Shown here in pieces: positions 34,515-42,605 of a stretch of DNA of 64,000 nt. Position numbers and translations under genes: made by a program. Position 1 is the stretch's first letter. The number at the start of each line of letters is the position of its first letter. This stretch comes from Winogradskyella luteola (lineage in GTDB: Bacteria; Bacteroidota; Bacteroidia; Flavobacteriales; Flavobacteriaceae), in the NCBI RefSeq assembly GCF_019203985.1, contig NZ_JAGSPD010000009.1, positions 119,678 through 183,677 of the forward strand, in the 5' to 3' direction. A model generated the notes under the pieces. The model made no database searches, was not told the DNA's origin, and saw only the letters and a program-made list of their open reading frames with translations.

Positions 34515-35915
34515 TTATATCTCCTTAGCTTGTTCAATAGCATTAGTTAAAGCACCAAGCTTATTATACACTTCTTGTAATTCGTTTTCTGGATTGGATT
34601 TAGCAACTAATCCTGCTCCTGCTTGCCAGAAGAGTTTATGATTTTTGCTTAAAAATGTTCTAATCATTATGGCGTGATTAAAGTTACCTTCAAAATCCAT
34701 AAACCCAATGGCACCACCATAATAAGTTCTGCTTGTTTTTTCGTACTTTTCAATGAGTTGCATTGCCATATGCTTTGGTGCTCCACTCAAAGTACCGGCA
34801 GGAAATGTATCTGCTACCACTTGCATGGTGTCTGTATTTTTATGTTTTGTGCCAGTGACTTTGCTTACCAAATGTATAACATGCGAAAAGAATTGAACTT
34901 CCCTGTAGTTCTCAACAGTAACATCGTGCCCATGTCTACTTAAATCGTTACGTGCTAAGTCTACCAGCATTACATGTTCGCTATTCTCTTTGTCATCGGC
35001 AATAAGTAGTTCTGCTAATTCTGCGTCTTTGAGATCATTTCCTGTACGTTTAAACGTTCCTGCAATTGGATGGATTTCAGCTTTATGATCGCTTACTATT
35101 AACTGGGCCTCAGGTGAACTTCCAAATATTTTGAAGTTTCCATAATCAAAATAGAAGAGGTAAGGTGACGGATTAATACTTCTTAGGGCACGATAGACGT
35201 TGAATTCATCTCCGCTAAATTCTTGTGAAAATTGTTTTGATAAAACGAGCTGAAATACATCTCCGCGAGCACAATGTTTTTTGGCAAGCTCCACATGGTT
35301 TTTGTAGTCTTCATCTGTAAGATTTGATTCAATTTCACCTTTAGTATTAAAACCATAAGACGCATATTGTCTAGTTTGAATGAGTTGAAGAATTTCATCA
35401 ATATTATTTTCTGTGTCAAAACAATGTGCAAAAATATAGGCCTCATTTTTAAAATGATTAATGGCAATGATATTTTGATATACTGCATAATAAATATCTG
35501 GAATATCAATAGAGTTCTCTTTTTTTGATATGTTTATATCTTCAAAATATTTTACGGCATCATAAGCTGTGTAGCCAAAAATTCCATTATTAATGAATTT
35601 AAATTCTTTATTGGAATCTACTTTAAATCGCTGAGTGAATTTATGAATTTCATCTACAACACCAACTTTATCAGTGAAGTTATTTTTTGAACTCCCATCT
35701 GGATAGGCCTGAGAGATTACACCATTTTTAACTTGTATCGACGCAATAGGATTACAGCAGATATAAGAAAAACTATTATCATTGGCATGGTAATCACTAC
35801 TCTCTAATAAGATGCTGTTGGGAAACTTGTCTCTTATCTTAAGGTAAATGCTCACAGGTGTAATAGTATCTGCTAATATCTTTTTGTAATGCGTGTAAAG
35901 GCTAAATGTTTTCAT
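34515..35915 (-). CDS. trpE: Anthranilate synthase component I
   Basis: A 466-residue enzyme making anthranilate from chorismate and ammonia, the committed step. The N-terminal tryptophan-feedback motif LLESSDYHAND (LLES) is present, as are the catalytic blocks AEIHPIAGTFKRTGNDLKDA, EHVMLVDLARNDLSRHG, PAGTLSGAPKHMAMQLIEKY and IRTFLSKNHKLFWQAGAGLV. Feedback inhibition by tryptophan is therefore expected in addition to attenuation. First structural gene of the operon. Confidence 0.98.
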   Translation of the reverse strand: MKTFSLYTHYKKILADTITPVSIYLKIRDKFPNSILLESSDYHANDNSFSYICCNPIASIQVKNGVISQAYPDGSSKNNFTDKVGVVDEIHKFTQRFKVDSNKEFKFINNGIFGYTAYDAVKYFEDINISKKENSIDIPDIYYAVYQNIIAINHFKNEAYIFAHCFDTENNIDEILQLIQTRQYASYGFNTKGEIESNLTDEDYKNHVELAKKHCARGDVFQLVLSKQFSQEFSGDEFNVYRALRSINPSPYLFYFDYGNFKIFGSSPEAQLIVSDHKAEIHPIAGTFKRTGNDLKDAELAELLIADDKENSEHVMLVDLARNDLSRHGHDVTVENYREVQFFSHVIHLVSKVTGTKHKNTDTMQVVADTFPAGTLSGAPKHMAMQLIEKYEKTSRTYYGGAIGFMDFEGNFNHAIMIRTFLSKNHKLFWQAGAGLVAKSNPENELQEVYNKLGALTNAIEQAKEI

Positions 35916-35919
35916 ATTT

Positions 35920-35942
35920 ATGCCACGCCTTTAACGTGGTAT
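35920..35942. repeat. Hairpin directly before trpE with AAAGG in its loop
   Basis: On the minus strand ATACCACG, loop TTAAAGG, CGTGGCAT (8 pairs including one G-U). The loop carries AAAGG, 12 nt before the trpE ATG, the only Shine-Dalgarno-like motif there. It may be a dispersed repeat that also hides or presents the ribosome-binding site. Confidence 0.45.
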
Positions 35943-35974
35943 TTTTTGTTTTGCTCTGTAATCTTATTTATAAG

Positions 35975-35996
35975 ATGCTGAAAATAAATTCAGCAT
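35975..35996. repeat. CTGAA/TTCAG palindrome in the trp leader region
   Basis: ATGCTGAA, 6-nt loop, TTCAGCAT: same arms as the copy at 29504-29524. It lies just after the trp attenuator terminator in the direction of transcription. Confidence 0.75.
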
Positions 35997-35997
35997 T

Positions 35998-36030
35998 AAA
36001 AAAGGCCTGTCGTGAATGACAAGCCTTTTT
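35998..36030 (-). terminator. trp attenuator terminator hairpin
   Basis: On the minus strand AAAAAGGCTTGTC, loop ATTCAC, GACAGGCCTTTTTT: eight stem pairs with one G-U, extended by A-T pairs, then a T-run. It lies between the leader peptide and trpE. Its left half (GTCATTCACGACA, 36020-36008) can pair instead with the segment at the end of the leader peptide (TGTTCGTGAAATAAC, 36065-36051), forming an antiterminator. The two structures exclude each other. Confidence 0.88.
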
Positions 36031-36050
36031 ATATATTTTGTATACCAAGG

Positions 36051-36065
36051 GTTATTTCACGAACA
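36051..36065 (-). promoter_or_regulatory. trp antiterminator strand (segment 2)
   Basis: TGTTCGTGAAATAAC contains CGTGAA, an exact complement of TTCACG in the terminator, with pairing extending on both sides when one bulged T is allowed. It includes the last two codons and stop of the leader peptide, so a ribosome reaching the stop would cover it and permit termination, while one stalled at the Trp codons would leave it free. Confidence 0.75.
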
Positions 36066-36113
36066 TGAGTTTGAGAAATTCCACCACCAAGTATGATTTG
36101 TTTTTGTTTTCAT
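36057..36113 (-). CDS. trpL: trp operon leader peptide
   Basis: An 18-codon open frame, MKTKTNHTWWWNFSNSCS, with three consecutive TGG codons (36089-36081). It is placed between a strong promoter and a terminator hairpin upstream of trpE. Trp is rare, so three in a row in an 18-residue peptide at this place is strong evidence for a leader peptide that senses charged tRNA-Trp by ribosome stalling, as in the enteric trp operons. The start codon follows the -7 box by 8 bp, so the mRNA may have almost no 5' untranslated region. Confidence 0.88.
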   Translation of the reverse strand: MKTKTNHTWWWNFSNSCS

Positions 36114-36121
36114 TTGAAATT

Positions 36122-36152
36122 CAAATATAGAAATGATAATCTGTAATGTCAA
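36122..36152 (-). promoter_or_regulatory. trp operon promoter
   Basis: On the minus strand TTG (36152-36150, within TTGACA) and, 20 bp later, TATATTTG (36129-36122), a full match to the Bacteroidota -7 consensus TAnnTTTG. It is the only such pair upstream of the leader peptide and trpE. Confidence 0.8.
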
Positions 36153-36215
36153 GCATTTAAATTAATTTTTTGTTAATTATTAAAAGGTCATCAAATGGAT
36201 TGATAACTTTATGGC

Positions 36216-36695
36216 ATGAAGCGAATATTATTCTTATGCTTATTTGTTGTTTTTTCTTGTAATGATGAGTCCATAGAACTCAAAATCTATGATTATGATG
36301 CTTTAGAACCATTGATAAGTAAAGAAGATGATAAGGTGCATATCGTTAATTTTTGGGCAACTTGGTGCGCTCCTTGTGTTAAAGAGTTACCATACTTTGA
36401 GGTTATAAATGAGAAATACAAGGATAATGATGTTGAAGTGCTTTTGGTAAGCCTAGACTTTCCAAAAGATTATGATAAGAAGCTAAAACCTTTCATTAAA
36501 AATAAGAATATTAAATCTGAAGTTGTAGCCCTAGATGACACCAATATGAATCGATGGGTTGCTATGGTCGATAAAGACTGGACTGGAGCAATTCCAGCGA
36601 CAATAATATACAAAGGAGACAAAAGAAAGTTCTACGAAAGGTCTTTTACGCAAGAAGAATTAGAAACCGAATTAAAGCAATTTTTAAGCCCATGA
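36216..36695 (+). CDS. TlpA-like thioredoxin lipoprotein
   Basis: A 159-residue lipoprotein: signal ending VVFSC (Cys15), then a thioredoxin fold with active site WATWCAPCVKELPYF and cis-Pro in GAIPATIIYKG. TlpA/ResA-type proteins reduce disulfides in the periplasm, for example for cytochrome c maturation. It is the first of several thiol-redox genes on this strand that end with DsbD, its likely electron donor. Confidence 0.93.
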   Translation: MKRILFLCLFVVFSCNDESIELKIYDYDALEPLISKEDDKVHIVNFWATWCAPCVKELPYFEVINEKYKDNDVEVLLVSLDFPKDYDKKLKPFIKNKNIKSEVVALDDTNMNRWVAMVDKDWTGAIPATIIYKGDKRKFYERSFTQEELETELKQFLSP

Positions 36696-36758
36696 TCCAA
36701 GTAGGTTTTTGGCAATTAATATGTTATAGAAAACAAACAAATCCTAAAATTTAAAAAA

Positions 36759-37370
36759 ATGAAAACTTTAAAATTACTCGCAGTTATGGTGTTGGCATTT
36801 ACATTTTCTGCTTTTACAATTAATACAGATGGTAACGGCTACAAAGTAGGAGATATTGCTACAGATTTTAGTCTAGAGAATATTGATGGTAAGATGGTGT
36901 CACTTTCTGATTATAAAGATGCTAAAGGTTTTATTGTTGTGTTTACATGCAATACTTGTCCTTTTGCTGTTGCTTACGAGGACAGAGTTGAGGCATTAAA
37001 TAAAAAATATGCAGATAAAGGCTATCCAGTAATCGCAATTATGCCTAATAATACCGATGTTAAACCAGGAGATAATATGGAAGCCATGAAAGCAAGAGCA
37101 AAAGCAAAAGGTTTTACATTTCCTTATTTAATGGACAAAGGACAGAAAATATATCCGCAGTATGGAGCTACCAAAACACCTCATATATACATATTGGAAA
37201 AAACTAAAAAAGGGAATGAGGTAAAGTACATAGGTGCTATAGATGATAATTACAAAGATGCTTCCCAAGTTACTGAGAAATATGTTGAGAATGCAGTTGA
37301 TGCATTATTGGAGGGAAAAGAAGTTAAGGTAAAAGAAACTAGGGCCATTGGTTGTTCCATTAAGGTATAG
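36759..37370 (+). CDS. Exported thioredoxin/redoxin family protein
   Basis: A 203-residue protein with a signal peptide (1-22) and an AhpC/TSA-type redoxin domain: IATDFSLENIDGKMVSLSDY, active site FTCNTCPFAVAYEDRVEAL (CNTC), YPQYGATKTPHIYILEK. The CxxC and the family length fit the periplasmic redoxins common in Bacteroidota, often annotated as peroxiredoxin-like; the substrate is unknown. It lies 63 bp after the TlpA-like gene and is followed by an intrinsic terminator. Confidence 0.92.
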   Translation: MKTLKLLAVMVLAFTFSAFTINTDGNGYKVGDIATDFSLENIDGKMVSLSDYKDAKGFIVVFTCNTCPFAVAYEDRVEALNKKYADKGYPVIAIMPNNTDVKPGDNMEAMKARAKAKGFTFPYLMDKGQKIYPQYGATKTPHIYILEKTKKGNEVKYIGAIDDNYKDASQVTEKYVENAVDALLEGKEVKVKETRAIGCSIKV

Positions 37371-37389
37371 GTATTAAAACAATCATGAG

Positions 37390-37410
37390 ATTCTGAATTA
37401 AATTCAGGAT
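37390..37410. repeat. CTGAA/TTCAG palindrome copy
   Basis: ATTCTGAA, loop TTAAA, TTCAGGAT (one G-U pair). It sits between the redoxin stop codon and its terminator. Confidence 0.6.
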
Positions 37411-37426
37411 AAAATGTTAAATATTT

Positions 37427-37456
37427 AATCCGGAGTGTAACACTTCGGATTTTTTT
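37427..37456 (+). terminator. Intrinsic terminator after the redoxin gene
   Basis: ATCCGGAGTG, loop TAA, CACTTCGGAT (ten pairs, one G-U), then seven T residues. Confidence 0.88.
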
Positions 37457-37479
37457 ACGTCTATATCATAAGGAAATGT

Positions 37480-37487
37480 TAATTTTG
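37480..37487 (+). promoter_or_regulatory. Probable -7 promoter element for the rhodanese pair
   Basis: TAATTTTG matches TAnnTTTG 20 bp before the rhodanese start and 24 bp after a terminator, where a new promoter is needed. No clear -33 TTG is seen. Confidence 0.45.
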
Positions 37488-37507
37488 TTTAGGCAAAATA
37501 GCAATGC

Positions 37508-37819
37508 ATGGCAGATTTATCTCAAAAAGATTGGACAAAACAGCTAGAAGAAGACAATAATTCGGTTGTTTTGGATGTTAGAACACAAGAAGAAGTGGAT
37601 TTAGGAATTATACCTAATGCGCTTCATATAGATATTTATAGAGGTCAAGGTTTTATTGATGAAGTTGACAGATTGGATAAAACCAAGAACTATTATGTGT
37701 ATTGTAAAGCTGGTGGACGAAGTGCCCAAGCTTGTGCAGTAATGAATCAATTAGGGTTTGCAAACACTTATAATTTAGTCGGTGGTTTTAGTGAGTGGGA
37801 AGGAGATGTCGCCAGCTAA
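37508..37819 (+). CDS. Rhodanese-like protein (cytoplasmic)
   Basis: A 103-residue single rhodanese domain: VVLDVRTQEEVDLGIIPNAL, active-site loop YCKAGGRSAQACAVM with the catalytic Cys, and NLVGGFSEWEGDV. It should carry sulfane sulfur as a persulfide. No signal peptide, in contrast to the next gene, so the pair could serve the cytoplasm and periplasm respectively. Confidence 0.94.
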   Translation: MADLSQKDWTKQLEEDNNSVVLDVRTQEEVDLGIIPNALHIDIYRGQGFIDEVDRLDKTKNYYVYCKAGGRSAQACAVMNQLGFANTYNLVGGFSEWEGDVAS

Positions 37820-37838
37820 AATTAAATTTATAACAATT

Positions 37839-38249
37839 ATGAAAAAAGTACTCTTAATCTGTTGTCTTTTATTAGCAATTGGTTTAAGCACAAGTTGTTT
37901 AGACAGTAAAGAAGCCAGTACAGATGTAAAACTTGTCACTGCTGAAGAAATGCAATCTATTATAGAATTGGAAGATGTACAATTGGTTGATGTACGCACG
38001 GCTGAGGAACATAATGCAGAATATATTGTAAATTCACAGAATATAGATTTTACGTCTCCAACCTTTGATGAAGACATAAAAAAATTGGACAAAGCAAAAC
38101 CAGTAATCCTATATTGCAAAGGTGGTAATAGAAGTGCTAAATGTGCCAAAAAGTTAAAGGATGCTGGATTTGAAAAAATCTACGATTTAGAAGGAGGTAT
38201 TTCTAAATGGAAACATTCTGACAAATTAAAGATTGAGGTAAGATCTTAA
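37839..38249 (+). CDS. Rhodanese-like lipoprotein
   Basis: A 136-residue lipoprotein: MKKVLLICCLLLAIGLSTSC (lipobox Cys20), then a rhodanese domain with VQLVDVRTAEEHNAEYIVNS, catalytic loop YCKGGNRSAKCAKKL and YDLEGGISKW. ATG 37839 is chosen because it opens on the signal peptide; it begins 19 bp after the cytoplasmic rhodanese gene. Ends at a strong terminator. Confidence 0.93.
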   Translation: MKKVLLICCLLLAIGLSTSCLDSKEASTDVKLVTAEEMQSIIELEDVQLVDVRTAEEHNAEYIVNSQNIDFTSPTFDEDIKKLDKAKPVILYCKGGNRSAKCAKKLKDAGFEKIYDLEGGISKWKHSDKLKIEVRS

Positions 38250-38269
38250 AGATTATACCAACAATAAGT

Positions 38270-38302
38270 AAAAAGCCAAACATATATTGTTTGGCTTTTT
38301 TT
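38270..38302 (+). terminator. Intrinsic terminator after the rhodanese pair
   Basis: AAAAAGCCAAAC, 7-nt loop, GTTTGGCTTTTT: a perfect 12-bp stem followed by more T residues. Confidence 0.92.
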
Positions 38303-38344
38303 ATCTAAATCCATAAGGATTTTATAAATTAGACGACTTTAAAA

Positions 38345-38373
38345 TTGTAATAAAGCCATATGACTTAGATTTG
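38345..38373 (+). promoter_or_regulatory. dsbD promoter
   Basis: TTG (38345-38347), 18 bp, TAGATTTG (38366-38373), a full -7 match. Transcription should begin near 38380, so ATG 38381 would be leaderless and ATG 38393 is the likelier start. Confidence 0.7.
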
Positions 38374-38392
38374 TGGCTCAATGCATAATTCT

Positions 38393-40789
38393 ATGACGTT
38401 TAAAAAAGGACTTCTGTACTGCTTTTTAGCATTTTGTTTTTCATTCAATTTATTTGCACAAGTTTTAGAACCTGTGGCATGGAACACAAAAGTTGAAAAG
38501 GTTTCTGATACAGAATACGATTTAATTGCAACAGCATCAATAGATAAAGGCTGGCACTTATATTCCCAAGATGTACCAGAAGGTGGACCGATAGCTACGA
38601 CATTTACTTTTAAAGAAAATTCAGGTTATGAGACTGTAAGAAAAACTGTAGAAGAGGGTGGGCATGTTGTAGATGACCCAGTTTTTGAAATGAAAATTAA
38701 ATTCTTCGAAGATAAAGCTGAGTTTAAGCAACGTGTAAAGCTACTTAATAAAGAGTTGTCTGTTGTTGAGGGTGAAGTTGAGTTTATGGTCTGTGATGAT
38801 AAAAGATGTCTTCCACCGACTTATGTAGATTTAAAGTTTAATTTAAAAGCAGCAGAAATAGTAGAAAATATTGAGGAAGAGACTACTACAGCTTTATTTG
38901 AAACAGGTAAGATAGATGAAGGAATTCTAGAGCCCATTAAATGGAAGACTTCAGTTGAAAAAATTTCTGATACAGAATATGTCCTTGTCTCATCAGCTAC
39001 AATTGATAATAATTGGAAGCTATACTCGCAAAAAGTGCCTGAAGGCGGTCCAATACCAACAAGCTTCGATTATATGTTGGGAGATGGAGTGAAATTAGTT
39101 GGGGAAACTATAGAGGGAGAAGGAAAAGAGGTTATGGATAAGGTCTTCGAACTGAAGATCAAATTCTTTAAAAATTCAGCAATATTTAAACAAAAAATAA
39201 AAGTCATTGACGCTAATGTAAAAAGCATAAAGGCCGAAGTTGGCTTTATGGCCTGTGATGATAGAAAATGCTTGTCACCAAGTTTTATCGATCTAAATTT
39301 CGATTTAACTAAAGCTGTATCAGGCAATGATATTGAATCTAGCGAAGAAAAAAGTCAAAGAGGTTTATGGTCAATTTTTCTTATTGCTTTTCTTTCAGGT
39401 TTTGTAGCATTACTGACTCCATGTGTGTTTCCCATGATACCTATGACAGTAAGCTTCTTCATAAAACAAAGTCAATCTAAGGCGAAAGGAATTAGAAATG
39501 CCATTATTTATGGATTATCAATTATAGTAATCTATGTTTTGTTAGGGACAATTATAACAGCAATATTTGGTGCAGATGCATTAAATGCTTTGGCAACCAA
39601 CGTATGGTTTAATCTAATTTTCTTTTTGTTATTGGTTGTTTTTGCTATTTCATTTCTTGGTGCTTTTGAAATCGTATTACCAAATTCATGGGCAAATAAA
39701 GCTGATCGCCAAGCGGATAGAGGAGGTTTAATAGGTATATTCTTTATGGCATTAGCACTAGCTATTGTATCGTTTTCATGTACTGGTCCAATAGTAGGGA
39801 CAATACTCGTTGAGGCAGCGTCTAAAGGAGGAATCGCTCCGGTAATTGGTATGTTAGGTTTTTCTACAGCAATAGCATTACCATTTGCACTATTTGCAGC
39901 TTTTCCAGGATGGTTAAACACATTACCAAAATCTGGGGGATGGTTAAATACTGTAAAAGTTGTTTTGGGTTTTTTAGAACTGGCCCTTGCTTTTAAATTT
40001 TTATCTCAAGCCGATTTGGTTTTACAATTACATTGGTTAGAGCGCGAAGTATTTTTAGCCATTTGGATAGCCATTTTCGGAGCATTGTCTTTATATCTTC
40101 TTGGCAAAATTCAGTTACCACATGATTCTCCGTTGAAACATATTTCAGTCGGAAGATTACTTTTAGGTTTATTGACGCTGTCTTTTACTATATACATGAT
40201 TCCAGGGCTTTGGGGTGCACCACTGAATTTAATCAGTGCATTTCCACCACCATTAGATTACAGCGAATCCCCTTATGGTGTCGGAAACTCTAAAGGCGGC
40301 GGTGCTAATAATCATGCAGATTTACCAGAAGGAGCACATTTATTAGCTCCACATGATATTTTAGCTTTTAATGATTACGATAAAGGGCTAGCCTACGCAA
40401 AAGAAGTGGGCAAGCCAGTAATGATAGATTTTACAGGTTGGGCTTGCGTTAATTGCCGTAAAATGGAACAGAATGTTTGGGTAAAACCAGAAGTGTTGTC
40501 CAAGCTTAAGAATGATGTAGTATTAATATCTCTCTATGTAGACGAACAAATAGAATTTCCTGAAGGTGAAGCACCAGATTCTAAATTAAGACCTGGTAAA
40601 AAACTTAGAAATGTGGGTCAGAAATGGAGTGAAATGCAGACGATTAGGTATAAAACAAATACGCAACCTTATTATGTTCTTATGGGGCATAACGAAGAAA
40701 ATTTAATTGATCCTGTTGGCTACACACCAGATGTCGATGAATATAACAATTGGCTTAAAAAAGGGATAAGTAATTTTAAAAATAACTAA
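38393..40789 (+). CDS. dsbD: Thiol:disulfide interchange protein DsbD with duplicated N-terminal domain
   Basis: About 798 residues that carry electrons from cytoplasmic thioredoxin to periplasmic thiol proteins. After the signal peptide come two tandem DsbD-alpha-like domains ([19 protein letters not shown] and [19 protein letters not shown], each ending with CDD-(K/R)-x-C-L-x-P). A central eight-helix domain from about residue 325 holds the redox cysteines ([16 protein letters not shown] and [15 protein letters not shown]), and a C-terminal thioredoxin domain has [11 protein letters not shown]. Classic DsbD has one N-domain. It follows periplasmic redoxins that it can reduce. An in-frame ATG 12 bp earlier (38381) is possible. 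Confidence 0.94.
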   Translation: MTFKKGLLYCFLAFCFSFNLFAQVLEPVAWNTKVEKVSDTEYDLIATASIDKGWHLYSQDVPEGGPIATTFTFKENSGYETVRKTVEEGGHVVDDPVFEMKIKFFEDKAEFKQRVKLLNKELSVVEGEVEFMVCDDKRCLPPTYVDLKFNLKAAEIVENIEEETTTALFETGKIDEGILEPIKWKTSVEKISDTEYVLVSSATIDNNWKLYSQKVPEGGPIPTSFDYMLGDGVKLVGETIEGEGKEVMDKVFELKIKFFKNSAIFKQKIKVIDANVKSIKAEVGFMACDDRKCLSPSFIDLNFDLTKAVSGNDIESSEEKSQRGLWSIFLIAFLSGFVALLTPCVFPMIPMTVSFFIKQSQSKAKGIRNAIIYGLSIIVIYVLLGTIITAIFGADALNALATNVWFNLIFFLLLVVFAISFLGAFEIVLPNSWANKADRQADRGGLIGIFFMALALAIVSFSCTGPIVGTILVEAASKGGIAPVIGMLGFSTAIALPFALFAAFPGWLNTLPKSGGWLNTVKVVLGFLELALAFKFLSQADLVLQLHWLEREVFLAIWIAIFGALSLYLLGKIQLPHDSPLKHISVGRLLLGLLTLSFTIYMIPGLWGAPLNLISAFPPPLDYSESPYGVGNSKGGGANNHADLPEGAHLLAPHDILAFNDYDKGLAYAKEVGKPVMIDFTGWACVNCRKMEQNVWVKPEVLSKLKNDVVLISLYVDEQIEFPEGEAPDSKLRPGKKLRNVGQKWSEMQTIRYKTNTQPYYVLMGHNEENLIDPVGYTPDVDEYNNWLKKGISNFKNN

Positions 40790-41514
40790 ACCTCAAAATA
40801 TACCTCTTTAAAAGGAATCCGAAAACGTGGACCATAGATCCCTTTATCGTCTCTTATACCGCAACCTATAACCATATTGATTTCGGCACCTCTCGGAAGT
40901 TTTAAAATTTGCTTTACTCTTAAGGTGTCGCTTCCTTCCATAGGGCACGTATCGTAGCCAATAGCGGCCATACTGGTCATAAAATTTTGAGCGGCTAACC
41001 CAGCACTTTTGTGCGCCACAATACGCATATCACTTAGGCGTGCCTGTCTATAAATTGGTTTGAACAGTCCAACAATTTGAAATATAAAAAATTTAATATA
41101 GCCGAGAATCCCAAAAAAGTCAATATAAATTGTAGGAATTAATTTTTTATAATAATCAGTTGCCATTTTCTTTCGTTTTAAATCACGTTCGCTTAATCCC
41201 TCTCTATTGTATACGCTATTCAAAAATTCAATGTTTGCTTTCGCACGTTTGCGCCATAAATCTTTTCTTGTAACAACAACTACGAGTTGCTGAGCTGTTT
41301 TAGCAGCATTTTGATCAAGACAAGCTTTAGCTAATCGCTCTAATTTGTCCTTGTTTGTAACATGGTAAAATTCCCAAAGTTGAAGATTACTGCTTGTCGG
41401 TGCCAATGAAGCATTAATTAGACATTCTTTTACTTTTGCAGTGTCAATTGGCTCATTTTTGTAAATGCGTGTCGATCTTCGATATGCTATAGCTTCTGAA
41501 ACTGTTTTTTCCAT
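40786..41514 (-). CDS. Nitroreductase family protein
   Basis: A 242-residue FMN-dependent oxidoreductase: [20 protein letters not shown] (the FMN-binding RRSxR motif), [36 protein letters not shown] and [20 protein letters not shown]. The substrate is not evident. ATG 41514 is chosen; the longer frame begins at a TTG in a palindrome. It shares its stop codon bases with the convergent dsbD. Confidence 0.92.
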   Translation of the reverse strand: MEKTVSEAIAYRRSTRIYKNEPIDTAKVKECLINASLAPTSSNLQLWEFYHVTNKDKLERLAKACLDQNAAKTAQQLVVVVTRKDLWRKRAKANIEFLNSVYNREGLSERDLKRKKMATDYYKKLIPTIYIDFFGILGYIKFFIFQIVGLFKPIYRQARLSDMRIVAHKSAGLAAQNFMTSMAAIGYDTCPMEGSDTLRVKQILKLPRGAEINMVIGCGIRDDKGIYGPRFRIPFKEVYFEV

Positions 41515-41548
41515 TCTTGGTAATTGAATATTCAATCTACAAGATAAA

Positions 41549-41570
41549 TGAATTAAATATATTTAATTCA
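41549..41570. promoter_or_regulatory. 22-bp perfect palindrome between divergent genes
   Basis: Arms of 11 bp, TGAATTAAATA and its exact reverse complement, meet without a loop. A second palindrome, ATTGAATATTCAAT (41523-41536), lies beside it. They occupy the 89-bp space between the divergent nitroreductase and membrane-protein genes, where an operator for a dimeric regulator would sit. Confidence 0.55.
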
Positions 41571-41603
41571 ATTTTAATAGAAAGCTTATCTTGAAACCTC
41601 ATT

Positions 41604-42605
41604 ATGAAGAGTGAAACTATTGACTATATTAATATTGGGTTGCTAATTATATCCTTTGTAGCTGCAATACACCTACCTTTTGAGTTATTTCTTTTTTCCT
41701 ATGCTTTTCTTGGGCCGCTACATTATCTGACGGAAATCAATTGGCTTGATGATAAAAAGTATTTCATAAAGGCCAAAACCAAAATTTACAAGATATTTAT
41801 CGTTTTGGCTTCTGTTATTGCTGTATACCCATTGCTTAAATATATTGATAATGATTTTTTCAATTTTATAAGCTCTCAAAAGCATATCATCATTACTATA
41901 GGTTTTTTATTTTCCTTAAGCTTGATTCTGTTTTCAAAATCCAAACAATTGATTTTAGCATTTATAGTCAGCATTTTGCTATCGGTTATATGCTTATTGC
42001 TATTACCTAAGATTATTATGGTATTGGGTATTTTTTTACCCACGCTGATTCATGTTTATATTTTCACATTGCTTTTTATGATTTACGGTCAGTTAAAGTG
42101 CTATACCAAAGCTGGTATTACAAGTATCGTGTTATTAATCATGGCTCCGATAGTCTTGTTTTTTATAGATATAGTGCCGAAATCCTATGAGATTTCAGAA
42201 TTTGTTCAGCAAACATTTTTAAGAAGCGGGTTTTTATCCATAAATACCATTGTTGCAGATTTTTTTACGGATATAAATAGAGATACTATTAACTTGATGT
42301 CACCTGTAGTCCTTAAAATTCAGATCTTTATAGCCTTTGCCTACACTTATCATTATCTCAATTGGTTTTCTAAAACTTCAATTATAGGTTGGAAATCGAG
42401 TTTAAGCAATAAACGGGCAAAGTATATTATTGTGATATGGTTAGGGTCGGTAGGTATTTATTTATACGATTACATCACAGGATTGACAGTTCTATTTTTT
42501 CTCAGCTTACTGCATGTAATACTGGAGTTTCCTTTAAATGTTGTGACTATAAAAGAAATCGTTAGTGCCAGTTTAAAACGACTACCGAAAATGAATAAAT
42601 CTTAA
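41604..42605 (+). CDS. Multi-pass membrane protein with conserved-looking His residues
   Basis: A 333-residue protein with about nine membrane helices and no signal peptide. Within or at the ends of helices lie His motifs: YAFLGPLHYLTEINWL (residues 34-49), PTLIHVYIFTLLF, AYTYHYLNWFSKT and SLLHVILEFPLN. The spread of His and acidic residues in the membrane recalls integral-membrane metal enzymes such as the Brp/Blh carotenoid oxygenases, but the resemblance is only by layout. I know it as a hypothetical protein of Bacteroidota. Confidence 0.7.
   Translation: MKSETIDYINIGLLIISFVAAIHLPFELFLFSYAFLGPLHYLTEINWLDDKKYFIKAKTKIYKIFIVLASVIAVYPLLKYIDNDFFNFISSQKHIIITIGFLFSLSLILFSKSKQLILAFIVSILLSVICLLLLPKIIMVLGIFLPTLIHVYIFTLLFMIYGQLKCYTKAGITSIVLLIMAPIVLFFIDIVPKSYEISEFVQQTFLRSGFLSINTIVADFFTDINRDTINLMSPVVLKIQIFIAFAYTYHYLNWFSKTSIIGWKSSLSNKRAKYIIVIWLGSVGIYLYDYITGLTVLFFLSLLHVILEFPLNVVTIKEIVSASLKRLPKMNKS

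Noticed and set aside
34433..34543. N-terminal extension of trpG
   Set aside because: The extra 37 codons run through palindromic spacer DNA and resemble no TrpG protein; the family start MKKVLVIDNYDSFTYN is at 34432.
39532..39921. 129-codon open frame opposite dsbD
   Set aside because: It lies opposite the conserved membrane core of DsbD and its composition mirrors that gene.
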